64,000 nucleotides of DNA, taken from NCBI GenBank assembly GCA_020746835.1, contig JAGPNK010000014.1:744001-808000 (forward strand). The letters are read 5' to 3'. Of this stretch, positions 10,388 to 22,359 are shown piece by piece. Position numbers and translations under genes: made by a program. The stretch comes from Stachybotrys elegans. Lineage: Eukaryota; Ascomycota; Sordariomycetes; Hypocreales; Stachybotryaceae. The notes below the pieces were generated by a model that saw only the letters and a program-made list of their open reading frames with translations, did not search any database and was not told the DNA's origin. Each line of letters starts with the position of its first letter. The first letter of the stretch is position 1.

Positions 10388-13300
10388 CTCATCGTGAAGG
10401 GAGAGACGGTTGGAGGAGATTGTGGGAAGGTGAGAAGTCGAGGGATACTTGACGGGGGTTCTGGGGATGTTGGAGGGCGTTGATGCTGTCCTAGTGTGGA
10501 GCGAGAATCGGTTGGGTCGGTCCGCGGGCTGCGACCAGGCTGCGGCAGTTATGAAGACGCTGTGAGAGATTGGCGGTTAGCAGGGCGGCAACACGAGGTG
10601 AGGGAGGTAGTGTCTGAGAAATCGTCACGCCCTAGGTCATAGGTCATGGCTACCCGAGTGGGTAGAGTGACGCGACAGGTGAGACATGGTGGTGGCTTGG
10701 AGTGAGGGGAGGGACATGGCGCTTCGTGGGCATCGGGTGGCGGCTGACATGCGCGCAAGACAGAGGGCAAGGAAAGCGGCGTAGACATACGGATCCATGG
10801 CGAGGGCGAAGCTCGGGGCGAGCTGGACAAAGGTCTCGCGATAGCTGTGGCGACGATCAAGCGAGACGACAGACACGAGGGTCAGTCGAGAAAGCGCTGC
10901 AAGTCAATTGAATGATTGCAGGCGATGCCGTCGTCGCGGGTGGCGTATGTGGTGGTGGTGTGATGGTATGTGGTGGTGAGGAGGAGGTGGAGGAGAGCGA
11001 GGTACTGGCTGATGATGCAAAGGATATTTGGGGTCGCAGTGCCAGTCCGATTCGGTCGAGGTCCAGGGGAGGAAGGATTCGAGTGCGGGTGGATCGCCGG
11101 TCGCTGGCCGGTCGGCTGTATTAGCGAGCAGCACTCGACAATACTCGACCGAGAGAGGGTTAAAAAATGGAGAGAGTCTTCAGCCGCAAAAGGCCAACAA
11201 CCCGGGAGCCTCTCAGAGCAAGACGGAAGGATGGGACAGGACGGGGAGAAGGTGGGAATGTGAGGATGATGTATGATAAGGTGCAAGTTGGCAGTGGGTT
11301 TGCTTGCGGATTGGTTGGGTGGCGCAGGCGCTGGTGCTAGTAAGCCGAGTATTACCTGTAGCCTGCAGCGTAGGCGGTAGCCTGTAGGGATGGGCCTTTG
11401 GGCTTTGGGGTAGCTCTCGCATGCGGGAGCCTGCAGCCAGCCAGAGAGGCACAGCAGGTAATTACCCAGTACGGAGAGTGCGGGTAGGTCGAAAAGAGAG
11501 CCCGAAAATCGCTCTCGCCCTGTCCGTCCGTCCGTCCCGGTCGGTCCAGTCCAGTCCAGCCAGTCCAGGTCCGATGGAGCGTCTTGATTCAGCTCGTGTT
11601 CTAGGCCAAATCCACTTCCTGTCCAGTCCGTCTGCCGGCGTTCCACGTGGCTCGTAGTAGTAGATTCGGGAGTAAATAAAATGGCAATAAAATAAAATAA
11701 AAAAGAAGATTGGAGAGGGAGAGAGAGGAGGCAAGATGACGGTAAAAGGGGGTGAGATGTGAAGAAGAGGGAAAAGACGACAAGGGGAAAAAGGTAAAAA
11801 GGTTGGCCCCCAAAGATGATGAATCAGAAGAAGAAAAAGCAACAACAACAAGTCCGGGACGAAAGAATAAGTTTGCAGCCACAAGTCAGAACGTGCCTCG
11901 CAAACGTATCGAGCACATACCTACATGTATGTACATACAAAGAGAAAGACGGAAGGGATCGAGTCAAAAATCCACGGAAGCCAGGCTCGCAGCGGCGGAA
12001 CGACTCAGAGCATGGGCCCAGCCGAGGCCAGATAAAAAAGCATGGACCGCCTGCGTCTTGTCAAGTCAGTAGGTGGCTTTTCGCTAGCCCGTACGGGTAC
12101 TTTAGGGGATGATGACCCCTGCAGCCCATTCTTTAGCCGCCAGCCACACACGGAAGGTCCCAACCACAAGCGAGCACAGTCAACTTTTCAACGCCAAGGC
12201 TGCGCCATCTCGGGCTTTTGGCCCCAAAAACTCGCCCCCGATTGACCCTCCAAACCGGAATGGCGCCCAGTCCAAGATGGCTGTCAAGAAACAAAGAAGA
12301 GAAGCACAATTCTTCTATTCAACTCCTGGCTACTTACATCATTCATTCATTCATCACCCCCGCGGCGCAAACTCTAACGTCTCTCCCCCCGACTCGGACC
12401 TCCACGCGTTACATGTATGGTGTATTACCTTTAGTCCCTTGCAGCGTCCGTCGTATCCGGCTGCTCGCCGACTCGCGCCGACGACGAGGCACGCTTCCGT
12501 CGAGTCAAGCCGGAAAAAGAAAAAGAAAAGAAAAAAAAATTACACGACTCCTTAACACTCCTTACCAGCAGCACCCTGTTTGCGATTCTCATCTCGTTCT
12601 TTCTTGGGATTTTTTAGCTTGCCGGCCCACCGCCAGCTGAGATTCCTACCTACCTGTCCATCCCTGGTCGGTTTCTTCGATACCAAGCTCATGGTCCGCG
12701 TCCGTGTCCCAAATCTATACGATGCTCAACCACGAAACCTTGCCCAAAGTATCCGTAATTTCCATCAATCAATCGCCTTCTTCCCTTCCTTCTTGTCTCT
12801 GTGTGATGGTACAATACCACCCTCCCGTCCGTGCTTACTGCAGTCGGCAGTTGGAAATCACAACCAGCTTTGCTTCTTCCCCTCCATCTCTCCAGCGTTA
12901 CACTGCATCAGTCCTGTGTCTGCTCGCCAGGGATCATCCCGAGGCTGTGCTGAGATTCGTTAATTTGCCGCCCTGCCCTGCCCATCACCTGCAGCCCAGG
13001 TCGCATCCACAACGCCAGCCTTGGTCCCTGTCGTCAGGTCTGCCCATCGTCATCCTCCACAACGAGACAGCCTGCCCTGAAGCAATCTCAAACAACAGCA
13101 AAGCAAGCACTTATCACCTGACATATTGGCTCGAGCTGCATTCTTGGTCAATTAGCGCGCTAGGCCGATGATCAGACACGACCCTGAGCCAATGACGTAA
13201 TGATGTAGAGAATTCCACCTCGCAGACGCAAAATAATGCACAGACCAAGACGAAACACTCTGTAATGCACAGTGACAGTAGGTATGTATAAGCAACTCAT

Positions 13301-13653
13301 CTGAGTTGTCGTCGCATATCGGAAATATACAGCTATGGAAAATATCTTCACATACAAGCCCCGCTCCCGTGATTAAGACTGTCCTCCAGCTGAGGAACCC
13401 GAGAAATAAGAATAGACCGTCGACCTTTTTGTCATCTATCGCCAAACGCAGCATGGTATCCAGCGTAGAACATGGGGAATCAGGATAAGGAGAAAGAGAT
13501 GGTACAATGAGATAAGAGATGGTGATGCTGATGATGATGATAATCCCGTGCTGACGATGATGTGGGATCAAACAAAAGAAACAAAAAAGAAAGCGGGAAA
13601 CTCCACAGGCCAATAGTACAAGTCGTACAAGCTCTCCAATCTCCCCCCAGAGA
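10388..13653. other. Long spacer upstream of the Sec2-like gene
   Basis: 3.3 kb holding the Sec2-like 5' region and the 3' flank of the large low-complexity gene. It has short tandem repeats (CCGT units about 11523-11538, CCAGT units about 11544-11568) and A/G-rich tracts near 11690-11870 and 12500-12540. No open frame here looks like protein and no RNA gene is recognised. The length is compatible with a long 5' leader or regulatory region. Confidence 0.5.
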
Positions 13654-16600
13654 TTAGTCGTCCTTCCAGTCTCCATACTCGACGCCGTACGGGTTCCATT
13701 CTTGACCCGGGTAGCTCGTCGCGCTCATCACCGGCATGTGGTTGGGGTCGTCCTCTGGGTCGTACAGAATCTTCTCCTCCTGCGACGCCAGGCGTATAGC
13801 CCGCTTCCTCGCCTCCTCTGTATCCTCTAGCTCAACACGGGGCCCCTCCACCGGCTCCTGGACCCGCGCGCCTCCGTCGCCGACTGTCCCCTGAGAGCCG
13901 TCTGACTCTCGGTTGGCAGCTACCGTTGCCCCCGGGCTCGGCGAGGCGACCTGTCGGGGCGTGTTCAGACCACTTGCGCTGCCGTTTGTGTTTCTCACCG
14001 AGTTAGGGTGCGATGCACCGCTGCTGTGGCCCGTCGAGCCGCCTCCATTGTCTGGTCTAGTTGTCATGCTTCCGCTAGCAGAGCTGATGCTGGGCGGTGC
14101 CTTTTGCTTTTGGCGCAGCGCCTGTACAGCACCCTCGCTCATCCAGTAGCCCGTGCGAAGGTTCTGCTGATCCGCAGCTATCTGCTGAGGTCTATAGGGT
14201 CCCTGGGGTGCACCGCGTCCAGGCGAAGCCAAGCCGTTGCGCACAGGATTGAACGGTGGTGCCACGGCCGTCTGTACGGGTTGGGTATCCTGGGGTGCGC
14301 CAGGAGGTGCCCGACCTTGCACCAATGGCCCGCGCATGCCCATTCCCTGGGCGGGAGGCTGCGAGCCAGGCTGCGATGGCCTCCACTGTCCCTGCTGCGT
14401 CTTCTCCGACTGCTTCGACCCTCGCTTGAATGCGTTGCGAAGCCTCGACGCCGCGCCCTTTTCATCCCCCTTTGCCGTCACCTGAGACACCTGCTCTGAC
14501 ATTCGATTTCGTAGGCCCTTGAGCAAAGCACCACCCCGTCCACCCGTCTGGTTAGACTGGCTCGGTTCGGGAGTCGAGGAGCGGCCGTGGTCGAATGTCG
14601 AGGCTTCGGGCGAACGCTGCGCCTTCAGTATCCGATCAGCCGAGATACCCAGTGCGGAGGCGTTGATGGATGTTCTCGGCGGCCCGTACAGCTGCGTGTG
14701 AACCGGAGCGCTCTGGGCCCCTTCAGGCAAGAGCCTCTGCTCCGGTGGAGGAGGCGGCGGGACGGGTGGCGCCGGGCCCGACGGAGTTGGAGACCTGACG
14801 CGGGCTCCTCCAGGCGGTGCGCCTGGGCTGCCAGGGCTGTTTCCATCTCGAAGACCAGGGCTGAGCTGACTGCTTCGCCTGTCCGATCCTCGGCCTTGTT
14901 CATGGGATGCCCTCATGATCGATTGCGGCTCGATATCTCCCGCCGGGGTTCGGGCAAAGGCTGGCTGGTTGGAGTCGCGGAATCGCGCGCCAGGTACAGG
15001 GCTCATCATACCGGCCCCTGGACTCATCTTGCTTTGGCGAGGTTCCTGGGCGGCGGCAGCCGGAGCTGGCTTGTTATCCGGCGAGTTCTCGCTTGGGTAG
15101 TCGTCTGGCCTATACTCGCGCAGAGAAGTCGGTGTCTCGGATCGAGGCTGCCCACTCTGCTTCATCCTGAAGCGCGACGTTGCCGACATGCTGCTAATGG
15201 CACCACCGAGGAGAGTCCGCTTCCGGTCTGTGTAGGACTCAGCCTCACTACCGGCAAAGGAGCCCTTGCGGCCATGGTGGAAGCTTTCCTGGGACGGCCC
15301 AGAGGGAATGTCGGACGAGTCTCGCTGAAGCAGGCTTGGGAGGAAGCTCGACCGCTTCTTCTTGCGATTGGTATCCGCCGTCGCCACGCTCGTCTCTGAA
15401 ACACCATCGCCTCGCACGTCGCCAGCGCTGGGCTTCGGCTCTACAGGGCCTGGCTGGGCCTGGTTGGACCGTTCGCCAAGGCGCTCCGGGTACCTTTGCG
15501 CCGGGGAAGCGTGGTTGTTCCTCACGCGAGTGGGGGACACGCGGGGAGAGTAGTGAGACTCGGGAGAGCCAGTGAGAGGAAGGCCAGTTTCCTTGTCGTA
15601 GCCATAGACAACAGGCTGCGCTGAGCTTCCCGTGCCCGATCGGTTCCGTGACATGGGCGCCAGAGGTTCCGCCAGGTGGCTCTCCTCCAGCTTCCACTGA
15701 CCAGCCGGGAACATGATGGGAAACTGATTGGGCGACATCTGAGTCTGTACAGGCGGGAGAGGCGCGCGGGCGGGGGCAGGCGGATGATTGCTGATGGGCT
15801 GAGGAGGGATCGCCGGCGCAGAGGGACCTGCATTGCTTTCGACATGTCGGGGCTGAATAGGCGGTGGTGGTGTCGGTTCTCTCTGAGGCTCCGGGACCTC
15901 CTCAACAGGCTCAACGGGCTCGCGCGGCAAGGGCTTCTGGGCGAGCTGGCGCGCAGCATCGGCATCATTGCTCTGGCTCTGTGCCTTGCTTACGTCGTCG
16001 ACAGTATGCTCGTCGCTTTCGTCGGGATCGGATAGGAAAGAGAAGCCCGGCGTGTCGGACAGAAAGTCGAAGCCTGAGTTCCTCCTGATGGGCGGGAGTC
16101 CCACGAAGGACGGAGCGCGCTTGGGCAGATCGGCCTGTTCGACAAAGCCGACACCGCTGTCCTCTGTGATTGTTGGCGGGATGCCCCTCTGGGAAGGTCC
16201 ATAGCTGACGGTCGTGTCTTCAGATGGACGACCCCAATCGTTGGACGGACGGCCCGCATTTGAACGGACCACGGACGAGGCCTGCCACGGGGTGCCGTGA
16301 TACGGGTCTACGTCGCGCGCATCGGGGGCTTTGTCGGCCGCGGGTTGCGACGGCGACTGCGACTGCGACTGAGACTGTGGGCCATTGTAATCGAGTAGGT
16401 CGCGGGACGGCCGGCCTTGGCTGGCGGGAATGGCCGCTCGTTCACGGTCAGGTAGGTCAGAGGCTGAGGAAGGGATCAGCGAACGCTTCAATCGGCCCCA
16501 TACAGCATGTGGTGCTGGCATGACGATACCGGTGCATGCGCCCGGCTGACACAAGATGCACGGCAGTTGGGATGGGGGATGGGGATGGGGAAGGTGACGG

Positions 16601-19600
16601 GGGAATGGAATGGAGACGGGGAACAAGAACAAATTGGGACAGCGACAATGATGTGAGGGGAGGGCGACTTACGTGAAGGGCGAGAAAACTGCGGCGGAGG
16701 TGTTGGCGAGTCGGTCCGGGCGTCCCTCATCCTCGTCACGGTCTTGTCCTGCTGACTGGGCTGTGGACCAGAAGGATCACTACCAGAAACAGCGGCACCA
16801 GCATGCGAGAGATGATGCGACGAGGGCAAGGCCCCGGAGGAACGAGAGGGATCCGCGGTTGGAGGCTGCAGCTGCGTGGAGGATCCATTGTTGCGCCCAC
16901 CTTTGGCACCCATGCTTAGACCCCAAGAAGTCCTTCTAGCGGCTGCTAACTTGGGCTTCTGCTGGACCGGGGGTGGCCCTGTTGGTGCTGACGACGGCTC
17001 CTGGGAAAAAAACAACCATTAACAAACGATCTCATGCAGTCAATCACACCAAGTCGGGGCGTCGGTGCTGTCGTGGCGAGGAGGAAGAGGAGAAGAGGGC
17101 AACCTGAAGAAGCTGGGTCGTGGCATTCCTATCTCATGTGTAACCGTTCCCCCCATTGCGACACAGCGTAACCATTCATTCCAAACCGACATGAAGAAGA
17201 GGGAAAGACATGTCATAAAGAAACAAAACATTACATCCCCAGATCCCCATCGCTCCGCCGTCCCAGTCCCCAGCAAAGAAGAAAGGAAATGGCCTCGCGA
17301 ACAGACAGTGGAGAAGGGGAGAAAAAATAGAGTAGGGAAATCCAAAACAGACGTGGAAAAAAAAATGCAATGTCGGGCAGCTGAGCCAAAGCTCGGGTGG
17401 GCAGAGGGAATGTTAGTGAAATACCTTGTCTCCAGTTCCACGCAGCTTGCTCCGGCCCTTGCTCAGCAAACCTTTACCCATCTTCCCGGCTGAATGCATG
17501 AATTCCTTGCCCTTGGCTCCGATCTGGTTGGCGCTGATCTGGTTGCCTGAAGGCCCGAAGCTGCTCGCCATGCCCAACGAGGGGCCCGGTTGCCCGCCCA
17601 CGCGCGCAGGTCTTGCAGGTGGCGGGCCCACGGCCTGCGAGCTGGCATTGATGTACTGCTGGTAATATGGCTGAGGTGCTGAAGGCTGGCCACCCGCTGA
17701 GGACGGCGCGAGACCCGGCGACTGAAGACTCCCCTCAGTGAACGAGGTAGACACGTTAGCATGCTCCGGATGTTGTGTCTTGACCGAAGTGATCCACTGA
17801 TCCAGACCTGAGTCAAGCGTGGCGAATGTGTCTCGTGTCTCGTTGAACTTGGCAGCCCGCTCTGCCGATGTAGGTCTCGCCATTATCTCCTTGAATGCTG
17901 GCAGCGCCGCGGACGAGCTTGGGCGCTGCAATGACGGCGCACTTGGAGGAAGATTGATGACCGGTGGAGGTGTTGGAGATGCGAGTGACGCTATCTCATC
18001 TGGAGCTGCCGCCTGCACATCGCTTTGTCCCTCGGGCAGACGCACTTCGCTGACCATGGATACGGGCGAGGGCGGGACAGCTACAATGCTTGCCTCTACA
18101 CCAGGTGGCACAGTGCTGGCTTTCGACACCTGATGACTAACGGCAGAAAGACCCTGCGTGTTCGAAACCGGAGACGCAAGGCTCTTGTCTGGACTCGAAT
18201 CTCGGTCAGGAGGCGCATCATCAGAGGGTAGGGTGATGATGGGATCGGGCTTCGCCGCAGGGCCGGCATCGGTTGGAGGTAGCTCCTCCTCACTCTCCAT
18301 CTCCCAGGAGAATCGCTTGCGCGCGTCAGGGCTCTTAACCTGGGCGTCGTCTACTCCTGCGCTGCTTGGACGTGCCAGTGGAGCAGTTGGGAGGACAGGA
18401 GCCACTTGCTGTGATGCACCTGGAGAAGATGACGGAGGTTCCTGCGTCTTCGTCGCATTGCTATCCGATCGAGGCTGGTCCGCCCAATAGGCGTCATACC
18501 CACTGAGCGAGTAGCTACTATCACGTCGGACGTTTTCGTCTGATGGTGCCCAAGCATTTTGGGGCGCCTCAGGGCTCGCTTGGCTACGAGGGCTGAGAGA
18601 CTTGATGATTTCATCTCTGAGAATATCGCTCTCCTTTTGCGGCGAGGATGTGACTGTGCTTAACGTCAACTGCCGTTGCACGGGAGGAAGTTCGTATTCG
18701 CTAGGAATAATACCATGCTTCTGGGGCTGCAGAGGTCGCGTGGGTGGGATCTCTGACCCAGCAGTCCGTGGTGTCGCTGCGCTATCGGGCTGGCCTCCGG
18801 TCGTAGACTGAACAGGCACGGTGTTGGTGCCCACCTGAGGAATTGAGCCAGTTCCATGAGGGCTCGGGGTTCTCAGGGGAGGAAGCGCTCGAGGATCGGG
18901 GATAGGGTTAAGAGCAGACGTGCGAGTTGATGCATTACCACTTGCGAGCCTAGCCCCTGTCTCTTGGTCACTCATTGAGGAAACCTCGGTGATGTCACCG
19001 GCCTTTGACGTCTCGAGCGCGTCCGACTCTAGCACCAGAGGCGTCTCTGTCACCCAGCCGCCAGGTAGATTCGGTCTCGCGGGGGTGGCCTCGTGGTTTC
19101 CTTGGCTGGCGACAGCGCTGGGCGGCTGTTCCGTCGTATCTGGCTTTGCGATGTTGCCTTGCGCGGGAGAGGCAAGTGTAGCTAGATTCGAGGAGTCGTC
19201 GGCACTGTCTTGCGGTAGCGTAAAGTCCACGCCAAAAGTGGACATGCGGGAAACGTCTGGAAGCTGAGGGCTACTGTTTGTCTCTCCACGATCGATATCC
19301 CTAGCAGCAGCGGAAGGCGAAGAGGTGGCATCTCGCGACGGGACTGTATTCTGCACACCAGCGTGGGGCATATCATACTTCAGCGAATCGTTTGTCGAAG
19401 TAGTCTCGGGGACGGTAGCCAAATGCGGGCTTCCTTGGTGCGACTGGGCTTCGCTATCTCGAGGATAACTGCGAGATGTAACCGCGGAGTCGGGTGACAC
19501 GAAGCCGGCTGCAGCAGCTTTGCCGAGGGTGGAGGAGTCAGGCAGAGAAGGAGAGCTGAAGTCTGATGATTGGCTGACAGCTGGTGCTACGGGAGCCTTG

Positions 19601-20063
19601 CTGGTGTCGTCTGGAACCTGCAGCGGAGGGAGGCCAGCGGATCGGGGAGTGGCAGAAGCCGCTGGGACAGGGACGGGCTCGGAAGGCGAGGGAACGCGGA
19701 TGTCGTTGGGCCTGCGAGACTCGGACGGCAGACTGGGCGCGGCAGCGGGACGCGCGTTCGCGGGTTGCGAAGGCATCGCGGGGACAGGCTCTGGGGCAGG
19801 CTCATCGTCGTACTCGTCGGTGCCCCAGTCATCACCGTCGTAGTTCTGGGTCTTGGCCTCGACCCATTTGCGCGTCTTCTGCCTGCTGATGTTGATTTGA
19901 TAGGCGCTCTGGGGGGTTGATGGAGTTCTAAGGCGCGGGGAAAGCAACCGCAGTTAGCAGAGTCAAGGGCAAATGACGATTGCATCCGATGTTGGAATGG
20001 GAGGCCGGAAGCGTACTGGGGGGACTGGCTACGCCCAAAGGGCTGGCTGTAGGAACCGTCCAT
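13654..20063 (-). CDS. Very large low-complexity fungal protein, function unknown
   Basis: Four minus-strand exons, 20063-20017, 19927-17425, 17000-16673 and 16514-13654, join in phase to 1,912 aa. Introns are 89, 424 and 158 bp. Nearly all of the protein is Ser/Pro/Gln-rich and predicted disordered, with many SP and TP sites. Order appears only at the two ends. The N-terminus has SRQKTRKWVEAKTQNYDGDD followed by an acidic patch. The C-terminus has EEARKRAIRLASQEEKILYD and finishes with acidic-aromatic motifs (NPYGVEYGDWKDD). Such conserved ends around a disordered body suggest a scaffold or adaptor, but I cannot name the function and see no catalytic domain. It could be two genes split at the 424-bp intron; the matching phases at every junction argue for one. 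Translation through that intron would stop within four codons. Confidence 0.65.
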
Positions 20064-21728
20064 GGCGCTTAGAAGGCGAGAGCGTAACTACAGGACCATG
20101 TCCGCCGTCGGGAAGCCGCAGAAACGGAGGAGAAGGGGTTGGCGCAACGAGGCTGAGGGGAGAGCAGGAGAGGCGGGAGTCGCAAAGAATGGGAGAGGGT
20201 GGGCGCGCTGAGAATTCAGGTTCTGCGTGTGGTTGCTGGCTGCCCTGGATCGACAGTCGAATATCCACAGGCCACCTCAGTGATTGGCCGATGAGGTAAT
20301 AGGAGCTTGAGACAGGCGCCCACAGGTTCGTGATGCGGCGACAGTTCGTAGGCGGCGACGGTGTGCACGGGCAGAAGAACTGACGGATGCGTTATCGAGC
20401 AAAGGCAATGGTCAAGATTGAGATGATATCAAGGAGCATACAGCAAGACGGCAGGAAGGGAAAAATTAAGGCTGATGTTTGGCCAAGGGGGTGCACGTTG
20501 GAGGTGTGGAAGTGGCAGTGGGAGTGGGAGCGGACATGGCATGGCATGGGCATGGATCTGGAGATTAGCAGGCGTCAGCGGTGGGTTGATGAGCCACCTG
20601 CACCTGCCCACCCGAAGTGCCTCCAGCCAGCAGCTCTAGCGGTGGCGTTTTGCCAGCACATGCTCGCCATATTTATTGCCCAACCTGTAAGCGTCCATGT
20701 TACATACATGCTGTAGGACTCGTACGGAATGAAAGCCATTGCCCTCTACAGTATCATGGAAGCACTACTCCGTAGGTACCTATTCATGTGATCGCCCAAA
20801 TGCCCCAAGACGAGAAAGGACATCCAGTAGCGCATCACGGCCACGACCCGGGCCAGCAAACGGGACACAGACAACGAGACCACAGTGTTAGGGCTGAATG
20901 ATGGTGCCAAAAGATGCAAAGTATGGAAACGGAACCAGGGCGGTTTATTTTTGAACCTGTCTAGGGGTTGCTCGGTTGCAGGCCGTGGAAACAAAGGCCC
21001 GTTCGCCTGAAGCCTCCAGCACCGTTAGCGGCTCCAGCGACTTAGAAGCGCCGGCCCGTGGCGATGGAACGAGGCACTGCTGTTTGGCGTCCCCTAGGCT
21101 CCTTTTTCACGGGCAGCCATCAGCTGAGCCTGAGCGAGGGTTTCTATTATGATCAGCTCCTGGAACCCACGCATCTCCCTTGCGACCTAACGGCAAGTAT
21201 CATTATCGCCAGCATCTATAGCCTCCGATTTTTTTCTTCCCATCGGCTTAGCTTGGTCCCATCACCTACTAAATGCTGACATCAAGCAAGCCCTTGATTC
21301 CGACCACGTTGTCAAGCAGGGCTCGAGGTACGTTTAATTAATTACGCTGGGGCCGAAAACGAGCCTGTCACAGCACCAGTCTCTCCCGGGTACGAAAGTG
21401 AGCTCCTTCGTCCGGTTCTAATGACCAGCATCCGTCATCCGTCACCGCCAGGCTGGATCGGCTGTCCCTTGTTCTGTTGTAGAACGTTGCCGAAACAAGC
21501 GGAACAAACAGGTTCCAATCCAAAACAGCAATGTCTTCGTGCGGGCAGCTGCTGACGGGCTGCAGCTTGGTGCCATGAAAGCCACATGACCCTTTTATCA
21601 TGACATCCCCTTCCGGGTATGGTCCTCTGCTTGCTCCTGGATATTGTCCGTCTGTCAATTGCATTCAACCAGGCCTGAAGAGGGAACCTGCAAAAAGATC
21701 AACACCATCGCGATGGCGGCAAAAGAAA
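20064..21728. other. Spacer before the tRNA-bounded segment
   Basis: 1.67 kb holding the upstream region of the large low-complexity gene and the start of the accessory segment. No coding sequence or RNA gene is supported. A string of GTGG/GGGAGTGGGAG-like purine repeats occurs near 20500-20545. Confidence 0.5.
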
Positions 21729-21828
21729 TGATGAGAGTGGGATTCGAACCCACGAGGGTTGCCCCACCAGGAAATTGTATGTTAAGATAACCTTAACCTG
21801 GCGCCATAACCAACTCGGCCATCTCACC
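21729..21828 (-). tRNA. tRNA-Leu (anticodon AAG) with 18-nt intron
   Basis: A class II cloverleaf reads on the minus strand. The acceptor GGTGAGA pairs with TCTCATC and the discriminator is A. The D arm is GCC/GGC and the anticodon stem CCAGG/CCTGG. The loop TTAAGG places AAG at positions 34-36, there is a long variable arm (GGG/CCC), and the T arm GTGGG-TTCGAAT-CCCAC is complete. The intron (21790-21773) sits after position 37 and contains CTTAA, complementary to the anticodon loop, as is usual for pre-tRNA introns. The mature length is 82 nt. A short T-run (TTTCTTTT) follows the 3' end as the Pol III terminator. A near-identical copy lies at 27986-28083 in the opposite orientation. Confidence 0.93.
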
Positions 21829-22263
21829 AGTTTTTGATGGAGTTTCGGGTTGTTGTTGTTGTTTACGTACCCTGACAAATGCTCCACTGGCTACGCTACC
21901 CTACAGACTTTTAGAGTCGGCTTGCTGATGCCAAATTGACACCTGCCCTTGTCACAGACAAGCAAACAACTGACGTCCGTGTCCCTTTATTTGTTGATTG
22001 AACAAACTAAGAACAAACAAAACACAAAAGGAGAGGAGGGCAGGTGAAGGAGTAGAGGAAAGTGAACAGAAGGGGAGCGCGTGCACAATGCGATACATTT
22101 TAACCCGTGCTGCCCGGAGCAACCCACCTCCACCACTGCAAGAGACTGCCACCAGCTGTTCACTTTTTCCCCGAGCCAACGTTTGCTTCAATACCACAAG
22201 CTCGCGTGCTCACGGCGAGAGACTCTCAACTCTTACGCATACACCAAAAGCAGCCTCAGAATC
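21829..22263. other. Spacer between tRNA-Leu and the acidic-repeat gene
   Basis: About 430 bp, presumably the upstream region of the decayed gene that follows. Nothing else is recognised. Confidence 0.5.
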
Positions 22264-22359
22264 ATGTCAGACGAAGAGTACGTTTCGGACGACGAGTACA
22301 TGTCAGACGAAGAGTACACGTCAGACGAAGAGTACCTGTCAGACGAAGAGTACTCGTCC
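22264..22359 (+). repeat. 18-bp coding tandem repeat (SDEEY units)
   Basis: Five to six units of about 18 bp (core TCAGACGAAGAGTAC) run in frame and encode MSDEEY/TSDEEY/LSDEEY. The third codon positions are nearly invariant, which points to recent unit duplication rather than selection on the protein alone. Confidence 0.85.
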
